Shown piece after piece: positions 13,501 to 20,782 of a DNA stretch of 64,000 nt (position 1 is its first letter; every line of letters begins with the position of its first letter). A program made the translations under genes and the position numbers. The stretch lies in NCBI GenBank assembly GCA_012845835.1, contig JABAKD010000013.1, positions 6,399,628 through 6,463,627 on the forward strand, in the 5' to 3' direction. The DNA is from Undaria pinnatifida. Its lineage: Eukaryota > Sar > Phaeophyceae > Laminariales > Alariaceae. The notes below the pieces were generated by a model. The model searched no databases, was not told where the DNA came from, and worked only from the letters and a program-made list of their open reading frames with translations.

Positions 13501-16500
13501 AGTCAATCAAGCCAGGCAAGCCAGACAGGCCAATCGAGTCAAAACCATTAACATTACCTGGCAGTCAGCGACCACGCGAGCGAGCACGCCGGGTTCCGAG
13601 AGCGCGGGGGCTAGGGCCCTCGGTGCGCTGCGGAAGCCGAACTCAACCTTTCCCGCGAAGGGCACGCGGCCTTCGGGGTCCAAGAAGAACTGCGGGGAGA
13701 TACCACCGAACAAAATTCGCGTACCAAAAGAAGACAAGCACGTCAGTGGTCAACAAAGTATAGGGATCCAGAGATCCACGGGAGAACCCCTGTCCACGCT
13801 ATGCGAACTTAGTTTTTTTTTTTCTTTCATGTACCCGTTCGATCCCGGTTTCGTTTTCCCAACGCGTCAGGTCTACCAGTGACCGACCTTTACCGTTTGT
13901 TCCGTTTCGGGAATAGGCACCAGAGTCGTTCGCGCTCTCACCCGGCTCAGGTAGTGACCAAGCGGTTACCGCAGAAACATCAACCAAACGATACACTAGC
14001 ACCTTCGACAGAACGCGACGCGTTTTGCCTCGGTCACTGAAAGCAGCCCGGGCTCCGGAGGCAGGGGATGCACCCGAGCTACAACACACGGAGATCTCCG
14101 ACGCGCGAGCAGCATGGTACGAGTTGCACTGTTTCGCGCTTCCACTACTAATAGACCATCGACAAGACCGCACCTGGCATAGTTATATACCTGGTATGGT
14201 GTTATGTTGGCGATGGCTGGGCCTCGATTGGGTGAACAGTACTGCAGCATCATCGACGAAACACGTAAGAATGTATGTTTATAGCTATATACGACGTTCG
14301 CCTCGAACCTTGAACAAACCGCTGGTTGGTCCTGAATAGTAGTACGGCAAGAATTGTGAGCGAAGGGGTGGTCTTCTTCCAACCCCCTTCAGAACTGAAC
14401 AAATTTTTATCCCCGGGTAATGCTGCGAAAGCTTTCAGTTGCAGTTAAATGAGCGTTACATGCTTCCTTTTGCCCGAGGCCTCTCTTTCCAAGAAACATT
14501 TTTTTTTGTTTCTTCTTCGTTACCACAGCTCTGCATGTAGTACAGGTCACCCATCTACGGTTACTATCAAGAAGCAGGAAACCTGGTCCACGCTGTATTT
14601 CTTAAATTCAGTACAACGACTCCCGAACTTCAGTTTCTTGCTAAAAATCTCAGCCTGGCTTTCTTTTAGCGCTTGTTGTCTTAGATACACTGTACAGAAG
14701 GGGCTCCCAATAGTGCATGTACTAAACGTACCGTCATTATTATACCGGCACTATTCAGGGCACCGGCACTATTGGGAATAGTTACTTTGGAATCACTTTA
14801 AGAGATTTCAAGTCGTGCCAAGCGATTTCACCGGCACTGTACAGATCAGTTGCACTATTCAACCGGCACTGGTGGGAGCCCGCCACTACTGCTGTATTGC
14901 CGTTGTGCTGACAGTCAATGAACCCCTGTGGGACTGCACAGGGAAACCATGTCGAAATTATCGAACGACTATTTTGGCGTTGGCCACACGGCGCAGCTCG
15001 AGTTGCTGGGGTATGGTAGGAGGCGTATCCAAAAATAGCAGATACAGAGCTGCAAAACATGCGCGGGGCATGGGGAACAACCTCATCCTGTTGTTGAATG
15101 CTCTTCCGGATGTAGACGGTCGAAAATACCGCACTCGTATCGCTTTTTTCGGTCGACTTGCATATGAGTCTCACAAGTGGTAACAACCATTTCGCAACTT
15201 GATGAAAGCGTGGCAAAGCACAGGGACAAGCGAGTAAGTGCCTTCTCAACCTTGTAGAAAGGCGTGCAAAACAGAGTTCAAAGCATTAACAACCGCCATG
15301 CTGCATGCGCGGCGGACATCTCCTGCTGTTGCAACGCGGACGCGTCCCTTTTCGGCGCGAGTTGCTCCTGGACAGACCTCGGGTGGGTCCGCAAGTCTGC
15401 GCCCTTTTGAGACCCAGGTGTGTAAGTTAGTACCACGACCGAAAAACTGAGAAGCGTGGTCTCACCAACGCCTGAGGGTAGATATAGTGCGAGCAGCAGT
15501 ATCATATAGTGAGCGAGCGTGCTCTGTCAACTTTTACGTGCGTAGAACTCCTTGCATTGTGGTCCCGGTACTGAACGAGTCAATATTCTCTAGACCCCGA
15601 AAATACTGACCGGATTCTTGTGTGTGGTCGATGCTGTAACCGTCATGGTTTCCGTCTCTATGCGCCTCTGAAGTCCCCAAAAAACGGTTATTACGAAAAA
15701 AAGTGGAGGTGTATCATGAGCCTTGCAAAACACAGGACAGATTCGAGTAGCCCACCAGGCTTGACGCTCTGCAAACACACAAATAATAGACTAGACTGTT
15801 CTTACATGCCAGGTACCACGTATCTATTAAGTCATAAGAACCTCTCATGGTCTTGTCACAGCTACCAATATCCCTCAGGAGTACCGCTCCGGCACCCCTT
15901 GCGATCTCGAGATGTCGTCCATACGTATAGTCTAGTCTACATGCGTGCACTCTGTTCCAACATTGAGCGTGAGACTGCAGCAGTATGGCGAGATGGCAGC
16001 GAGACAACATATTGACGTCCCTGTACCCATGCATCAAGAATCTTAAGACGTGACGTTCAGACGCAGCACCCGACAAGAACGAACCATCAAAATCCAAACG
16101 CGCGCGCAAAGCTTGCGTACGTCCGTCGAAGTACGATACCACGACGAGTACGTATTAATAGTGTTAATGAGACCGTACACGTACCAAGTACCTGGTATTA
16201 TGTACAAGGGCTTCGCTCGCGGGCGGCTGGGCGCCGCCCGCTACGCTTGCGGAAGGAGGAATAGACATTCAGTAGAAAGGCGGAAAAGAAGCACAAATGG
16301 CGCAATGTGCGACTTGAAAATGCCAAGAGGTCCATATATAGTACAACGGTACAGGATAGAGACGATTATGATTATGAGTTTGTTATTATCATCCATTCGC
16401 CCAATCCATGATAGGCAAGTCGGAGGACTTCCTTGGCATATCCTTCCACCTCTCAGGTAGCACCTATGTAGGTCCTGTACACTTAATGATAGCTCTCTCT

Positions 16501-19500
16501 CTAAGTCGATCATCAACAATAAATTATCGCAGTGCATAAACACCAGGCACGCGCTTGTCAAGGATAGAGACAGGAAAACTACAACTTAAGATGTAAAGGA
16601 GCGCAGTGCCAAAAAAAACATGCTGGAAGCAGGAACTTGAACGCACACACCGCAAACATGTGAAGTACATTTGTATTCCTGAAAGACGAAGAGCACGCAT
16701 TTAGGCATAGTTCTCAAAAAACGATGCTGGTATAATAAACCACAACTTGACGTTCTATAAAGAACGTGCTGTCAACATTGCTTCCGAAGGAGCATGCAGG
16801 CTTGCTTGGACTCTTCCTCCTCAGCGGAGGTACCCAGCACCTTGCACTCTTGTTTTTTGTCGATGGTCTTGTGGATCTGTCCACAAACGTTGAAGCAGGG
16901 CGGGAGAACGTCGATATGTGTCAAGGAATTAGTGGGGTATTAGTCCGTTTGACCACTTGCACAGGTTAACCAATAGCTTACCCAAATTAAGCCTTATAAC
17001 ACTCTACCCCCCTTAAACGGCGGGATAGAAGGTCGGCCGTATATACGGGCGGACCTGTCATTCATCCAAGCCGTTTCATTTCCTGGGTAAACCGGGGAGA
17101 GTATTTTTCAAGTTCGCCATGGGAAAATCTGAAAAAGTTTATTATGGTGGGTGTGGGGATCGAACCCACGACCCAAAAACCCATGGTCTGTCGACGACGC
17201 CATTTGTTAAGGTATTAGTGGGGTATTAGTCCGTTTGACCACTTGCACAGGTTAACCAATAGCTTACCCAAACTAAGCCTTATAACATAAGTATGTGTAA
17301 AAAAGTATTCGTACTTCTCTCCAGCAGACGTCGTAACCATCCAAATTATTGGAGCTCCTTTCGCTGTTAGTAATTGTTGTAGTATTGTTGTACTTGCTCT
17401 TGGTACTTGGAAAAAGAGCCGCACTTCATAGACTATATCCGCACGCCATCCCCTAGTCTTGAGCAAGAGACATGGATGTCTCGACTCGTGACACACAGGA
17501 CGCAAGATAAGAGTAGAACGTACCTCGATGTCGAACGCCCTCGTGGCACCGTGGGAATGGAATGCGGGATGTATATCGAGCAAGTGGTCGCCTGCCTTCT
17601 TCAGGAGGTCACCGACCTCGATGTCGCCGGTGCACTTCGTGTTTATGTCCTCGCCGACTTGGCGGCCCTCGGCGGCTGCTTCGCAGGGCTTCTGCAAACG
17701 ACAACAACGGATGGGAATACCTTGCGTTCAGTGAATGTTCAAAATAGTAAGGCCACGTAGCTGTCGTCGATTTCCAAAGTTGGAAAGGAAGTCGTACAAT
17801 TTAACACTGCTGTTGTAATGAAAGCGGTCGTTTATGGGCAAAGCCCTGCCTGGTACCACAACGTTGCTAACACCTATGAAACCACCACTGGGACAGGAAC
17901 GAACGGGATTCACAGTCGCAACTGGTAAGCGTAAGCCCCGGTATACTGCTATATAAGGCCTACCGGCGGAATACCGACAACGAAGGGTAAGAGACAGTAC
18001 CTGCTGTATATATTGTTCGGTACTACTCTATTACTGCTGCTATCAACACTATTACGACCGACGTGTACTGCGATTCCTGAAGAGGTTGCGCACCCTACTT
18101 GTACTCGTTAATACAAAGAGTTCATGTGGTTGTATGAAAAAATGAGTAACAGTAGTAGTACACCGCGTCACTACATGAACAACTCGCTAACCCCAATCAC
18201 GGGACTGCTCTCCAGCATCACCAAGGTTAACTTCAGCTTCTGTTTACTGCTATATATCAACCTCCAGTGTGTACTGCGACTGGTGCTGAGGTATCATGCT
18301 GCTGTGTTATTCGTCACTGCATGGACCATTTTTACAACCTTGGCTGACCCCCGTGATGAGACTTGCTCGTTTTCATTGCGTCTTACATGTATAGATACCA
18401 CGTAGTCGTAGTCGTACATCCAAAACGTGTGTTTATATCACAGCACAAAGCGTCACTGCATGGACCACTTGTTCAACCCCCGCTTACCCCGATGACGGGA
18501 CTGCCCCGTACTCGTAGTCGTACATACATGAAGAAAGTGTGTTTGGCTGTACGTATGAAAAAGAAATCGCATCACACAGCGTCACTGCATAGGTCTACTC
18601 GTAGACCTGAGTACTTGTACAATTCCCGCTTACACCGCGATGACGGGACTGCCCCGTACACGTATCATACTCGTACATGCAAAAGTGTGTTTGTACGCAT
18701 GAAAAAGAAATCACAGCGCAACAACAGAAATGTAACTCACGTTTCGTCAAGCTCTCAGCTCCTTCGTTAGGGACGCCGATCGAAGGTGAATTACAGGTGT
18801 CCGCGTCACACCAGTCACACACACGAGGGTTGTCGCCGCTTCCCCAGTGCTTGGTTATGAAAAGGTTGGCACGTGAAAGGCTCGTCACTCCTGCAGGTGT
18901 CGCAGACAGCGTACTGGGAACTCCTGTTTCTCCTATTTCGTGCGATGAGGAAGCCGTCACAACCCTTGCTCGGGCACGGCCAATCAGGATTGCCAGAAGA
19001 AGCTGAGTCCCGTTCTTGCCCGACCAGCTTCCACACGCCTGATCCTGAACCTCCACCACCCCCACTGTTGGCGGAGCCTCCTCCCGCACTAGCCTTGGTC
19101 CGCTTCGCAAATTTCAACTTCAAATTGTTATTGCCGATCCGGCAAATTTCAAATTCAAATTGTTTGCAGCCGTCAACGGCAGTTCCCTCTCAACAGCCAG
19201 CAATTGGCCAACTTCAAATAAAAGTACAAAAAAGAAGTTGCCGAAAAAGCAAAATAAAAATATCAGAGAGCAAGCAGAAAAGATCAGAGAATGAGAGCTA
19301 AAAAGTAAGTAAGAATGAGACTAGGGAAAGCAAGGAAGGCAAGGAACTTCGGGACGGTTCTTTTCCCCAGCAACTAATTTTCTTTTCGGCAATTACGGGC
19401 TGAGAAGGGCTGAGAGGGGGGAGGATATGCCGAGCGAGACGTCCGAGGGGGGCGAGGTCTAGGTATATAGTTTTATAACACTCGGAAAGTCGCGTTCACG

Positions 19501-19746
19501 TGTACCGTACGAGTTACGCTGCACCGTGTATGTACTGTACGGAGCACGCACCTTGTCTTCGTCGTCGGAGTCGACAACTTCCCATTCTTGGTCTTCCTGC
19601 TTCTCCTGCTGCAGCTCCTCCTTGTGGTGCTCCTTGTGCTCTTTGTGCTCTTTGTGCTCCTTGTTGTGCTCCGTGTGCTCCTTCTCCACGATTGCCCCGC
19701 CCGCCCTCTCGTCCTCCTTGCTCGTGGAGTCACCTCCCATCGCCAT
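3591..19746 (-). CDS. 2-oxoglutarate/Fe(II) oxygenase-like protein, seven exons
   Basis: Proposed exons, 5' to 3' on the minus strand: 19746-19552, 17691-17524, 13689-13558, 12453-12340, 10110-9967, 9474-9281 and 4530-3591 (TAA stop). The first five introns are phase 0 and the last is phase 2, and all are GT-AG. The product is about 628 aa. It has a charged EHKEHKEH-rich head (residues 1-65), then a cupin-like region with WHWDKD (His214, Asp216), TYLSANGGPT, and GKHICFDGRYLHGAP (His288). In the last exon comes an Arg followed by VTFLVNVWLNHTP. The HxD pair, distal His and following Arg fit the double-stranded beta-helix dioxygenase pattern, with Fe bound by His/Asp/His and 2-oxoglutarate by Arg. 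The substrate is unknown and there is no signal peptide. The C-terminal 300 residues are Gly/Ser/Glu-rich and end in a strongly acidic tract. The gene starts 0.8 kb from a divergent plus-strand gene. The donor of exon 5 and the acceptor of exon 7 are the least certain boundaries. Confidence 0.72.
4655..4965 (+). repeat. Dispersed repeat family R1, long copy
   Basis: About 310 bp, beginning GCCGTAGTCGTATGACCA and ending near ACTATGTAACTGCCTC. It is clearly homologous to 48375-48720 along its whole length, and shorter relatives occur at 8370, 9550, 57755 and (inverted) 61080. A long G run precedes it. It sits in the last intron of the oxygenase-like gene, antisense to that gene. Confidence 0.8.
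5576..5650. repeat. (AACCA)n-type pentanucleotide repeat
   Basis: Degenerate runs of AACCA with AATCA variants. It belongs to the same kind of pentamer array as the larger ones near 7.4 and 56.6 kb. It is intronic and non-coding. Confidence 0.85.
6405..6478 (+). repeat. Dispersed repeat family R4, fragment
   Basis: Shares TTTTCTGAATGACGG, the variable word TTCCTGAACCCAAAATCG and nearby bases with copies at 30236, 38993 and 63903. It is shorter than those copies and non-coding. Confidence 0.6.
6905..7110. repeat. Imperfect (CTG/GTT)n triplet tract
   Basis: About 200 bp of imperfect GCTGCTGTT-type triplets in an intron. It reads as poly-Ala or poly-Leu on the plus strand and poly-Gln on the minus strand. 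No frame carries flanking homology, so it is treated as a microsatellite. Confidence 0.8.
7433..7765. repeat. (AACCG)n pentanucleotide satellite, about 330 bp
   Basis: It begins as GAGCC units with ATCCGAGCCC interruptions, passes through AAACC and becomes a near-perfect AACCG array of roughly 35 units. Because 5 does not divide by 3, every frame is open and encodes a five-residue repeat. The long open frames are a by-product of this. It sits in the 4.7-kb last intron of the oxygenase-like gene. Confidence 0.95.
8370..8510 (+). repeat. Repeat family R1, short copy
   Basis: It contains AGACCATTGACCCTCGCA, then GCCGGGACGGAGCACGTCGG, then GCGTGCACCAAGCGCGAGG, matching the 5' half of the 310-bp R1 copies. 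A G-rich tract lies on each side. Confidence 0.75.
8565..8935 (+). repeat. Dispersed repeat family R2, uninterrupted copy
   Basis: A G run is followed by CGTACTCATTTGTTGCTTGC and then about 340 bp that recur at 54270-54487 plus 55343-55480, and in part at 46428 and 56060. This copy preserves the unbroken sequence across the point where the 54-kb copy holds an inserted transposon. It is non-coding. Confidence 0.75.
9281..9474 (-). CDS. Oxygenase-like gene, exon 6
   Basis: Acceptor GCCCAG, phase 0. It reads GPMECGDIDG through AAWISRPQLGKHICFDGR and YLHGAPANLALPQ to SSAVAVADG. It holds the distal histidine of the metal-binding triad. The donor is taken at GG|GTACGA (phase 2) because the following exon starts in phase 2. 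An earlier in-phase GTAAAG at 9333 is a possible alternative donor. Confidence 0.72.
9550..9645 (+). repeat. Repeat family R1, fragment
   Basis: It shares TACTCAGT, GCCGTAATCGTAT, GACCCTCGCATC and ATGCCGGGACG with the R1 5' end. It lies directly upstream (sense of the gene) of the acceptor of oxygenase-like exon 6. Confidence 0.65.
9967..10110 (-). CDS. Oxygenase-like gene, exon 5 (HxD motif)
   Basis: It starts VIEDTDDIGWHWDKDYG, continues GINVHPCLATVTYLSANGG and ends TVILEKT. WHWD supplies the first His and the Asp of the iron site. Acceptor GATCAG, phase 0, joins smoothly to the preceding GAEWWTQ. The donor could be ACG|GTGATC (used here) or, three codons further on, CTC|GTATGT at 9957. 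Confidence 0.78.
11570..11665. repeat. (ACACC)n / CACATGACACCAATC tandem repeat
   Basis: Three units of ACATGACACCAATCC followed by a degenerate ACACC array. It is intronic (oxygenase-like gene, intron 4). Confidence 0.8.
12340..12453 (-). CDS. Oxygenase-like gene, exon 4
   Basis: Acceptor CCCACAG, donor CAG|GTGGGG, both phase 0, 38 codons. It reads ADADPRSCLESLALDIF, then HTGGARFNRATSGAEWWTQ. The GAEWW element lies directly before the HxD exon. Confidence 0.78.
12490..12860. repeat. Degenerate (GACA)n array
   Basis: About 370 bp of GACAGAGAGAC and ACAGACAGACA units just upstream (sense) of exon 4 of the oxygenase-like gene. The Cys-rich translations of its complement are artefacts of the tetramer. 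Confidence 0.85.
13375..13545. repeat. Degenerate (CCAGACAAG)n array
   Basis: Imperfect units of GCCAGACGAG and AGCCAGACAAG type directly downstream (sense) of the exon 3 donor. Confidence 0.7.
13558..13689 (-). CDS. Oxygenase-like gene, exon 3
   Basis: Acceptor CTCCCCGCAG, donor CAG|GTAATG, phase 0 on both sides, 44 codons. It reads FFLDPEGRVPFAGKVEFGFR through SEPGVLARVVADCQ. It joins naturally to the FDIE end of exon 2. Confidence 0.78.
14690..14875. repeat. Cluster of ACCGGCACTAT motifs
   Basis: The words CCGGCACTATT and CCGGCACTG occur four times within about 180 bp. The same word, in either orientation, clusters again at 23280-23390 and 42090-42250. There is no coding potential. Confidence 0.55.
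16760..16926 (-). other. Exon-like Cys-rich open segment (unassigned)
   Basis: Read on the minus strand this segment is open for over 50 codons to a TGA. It has a coding-like mix: IDVLPPCFNVCGQIHKTIDK, then KQECKVLGTSAEEEESKQAC, then LLRKQC. An in-frame acceptor (TTTGTGGACAG with a pyrimidine tract) precedes IHKTIDKKQECK. It could be an alternative last exon of the oxygenase-like gene or an unrelated fragment. I recognise no family. Confidence 0.35.
16925..17110 (+). repeat. Dispersed repeat family R5, copy 1
   Basis: Contains GGTATTAGTCCGTTTGACCA, then AGCTTACCCAAATTAAGCC, GGCGGGATAG-AGGTCGGCCG and TATACGGGCGG. It matches 17212-17292 and 25000-25140. Confidence 0.75.
17145..17212 (-). repeat. 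tRNA-like fragment (degenerate)
   Basis: The minus strand carries GTGGGTTCGATCCCCAC, a good T-arm with a five-base stem, followed by ACCCACC. No matching 5' acceptor strand or D-arm is present upstream. It is therefore a tRNA-derived repeat or decayed tRNA, not an intact gene. It is sandwiched between two R5 copies. Confidence 0.55.
17212..17292 (+). repeat. Repeat family R5, copy 2
   Basis: About 80 bp nearly identical to the start of the copy at 16925, from GGTATTAGTGGGGTATTAG to TAAGCCTTATAACA. Confidence 0.8.
17524..17691 (-). CDS. Oxygenase-like gene, exon 2
   Basis: Acceptor TTTGCAG, donor GAG|GTACGT, phase 0 on both sides, 56 codons. It reads KPCEAAAEGRQVGEDINTKC, then LLKKAGDHLLDIHPAFHSHG and ends AFDIE. 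Confidence 0.78.
18120..18720. repeat. Tandem repeat, about 140-150 bp period, four copies
   Basis: Units share GCGTCACTGCAT, then CCCGCTTAC, GATGACGGGACTGCCCCGTA and GTGTGTTTGTACG-ATGAAAA. The two 3' units are closest to each other. The array abuts the possible donor of the zinc-finger segment. Confidence 0.75.
18745..19093 (-). pseudogene. RanBP2-type zinc-finger exon-like segment with frame break
   Basis: The minus strand reads SGSGVWKLVGQERDS, then NPDWPCPSKGCDGFLIAR, YAVCDTCRSDEP and on to a TGA at 18817. DW-x-CP-x4-C...C-x2-C matches the RanBP2/ZRANB zinc-finger spacing, except for a longer middle. In the next frame, with no sensible intron between, GDNPRVCDWCDADTC and NEGAESLTK follow and end at an excellent donor (AAAC|GTGAGT). 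It lacks an ATG. It may be a decayed gene, an exon with a sequencing indel, or an optional exon of the surrounding gene. Confidence 0.45.
19552..19746 (-). CDS. Oxygenase-like gene, exon 1
   Basis: ATG at 19746, with 65 codons to donor AAG|GTGCGT, phase 0. It reads MAMGGDSTSKEDERAGG, then repeated KEH units and a Gln/Glu stretch, ending WEVVDSDDEDK. It is highly charged and probably disordered, with no targeting peptide. It is joined to exon 2 by phase and strand only, so the link is weaker than the links between exons 2-7. Confidence 0.65.
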
Positions 19747-20548
19747 ACTGCACTGCTACCGTAGCAAACCGTAATACACGTATCTAGTATTTTCTTCTTG
19801 CTGTGTACAACTGCAGTAGTAGCGCCAGCACTAGCACGAGCACCCCACACTACCAGGCACTGCTTGTACTTGAAAATGAGGTCGACGAAAGCTCTTTGCG
19901 GCTGGGAGACGTTCGAAACTTCCTGGGAGGCAACCAGCACAAACCTGGTCCGGATTCCCAACGAAAAGTATGAACACACACTCTACCTCTACTGCGTTCC
20001 GGGCAGGAGGGCCTAGCTAGACAACTACACAACAAGAAGAGCAACAGGAGCAACACAAACGAGGCGCGGCGGCGATACTGGGCTGCAGCGGCTCTGCTCG
20101 CACAGCAGCGACGAATAAGGCGTAACAGAATGAACATGTCCTCCCCGTTCTCAAGTCTTCCCAGGAAGTTGAAACCCTTCACTCTAATGTGATTAGCCAA
20201 TACTCACAGTCTCGTCTAACCGGCTGTTTAACTCAACTGGTCGCCAGATCATAGGCACGATACCCACCATCGTCGCACGACGATGCGACGATCTACCCGA
20301 GAAACGAGAACTCGAAGAGACTGCAGACAGAATCCAGCTCACAGAATCACAGAATAGAGAATAGAAAACAGCTTCGCAAACAGTCGTGCGTCCAAACCAC
20401 AGAACAGCAGCAACAGAAGGCTGCAGCAATATCAACCCTCCCCCCTTCCCCCCTCCCATCACAACTTCAATCCACCCCCACTCCACACCCCAAGCTCGAC
20501 TCCTCCCACCACAACAGTTTCGCTCTACTACTACTACTACCAAGAACA
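19747..20548. promoter_or_regulatory. Divergent upstream region between two genes
   Basis: These 802 bases separate two start codons pointing away from each other. They must hold both 5' UTRs and both promoters unless further upstream exons exist. A CTACTACTACTACTAC run precedes the plus-strand ATG. I see no convincing TATA element at a fixed distance. No open frame here resembles a protein. Confidence 0.45.
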
Positions 20549-20782
20549 ATGCCGCGCGACGACGAAGAACACGGGAAGGGGCACGGCCACAGGCATGGGC
20601 GCAAGGCCGACGAGGAAGAAGAGCACGGTCGCAAACACGGCGGCAGGCATGGCAAGGGCAGCGATGATGAGGGTTCAGGCCACGGAAGGCACGGCAAGCA
20701 CGGCGGCGGCAGACACGGCAAGGGGGGCAGCGATGGTGAGGGCGGTGAAGGGCACGGAAGGCACGGCAAGGGCCGCAGACAC
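20549..20782 (+). CDS. His-rich protein gene, exon 1
   Basis: ATG in the context ACAATGCC; 78 codons to the donor CAC|GTGAGT. It is dense in His-Gly and Lys-Gly pairs, with internal near-repeats such as GRHGKHGGGRHGKG. Confidence 0.7.

Noticed and set aside
17145-17212. Intact tRNA gene
   Set aside because: Only the T-arm half is convincing. The 5' acceptor strand and a normal D-arm are absent.
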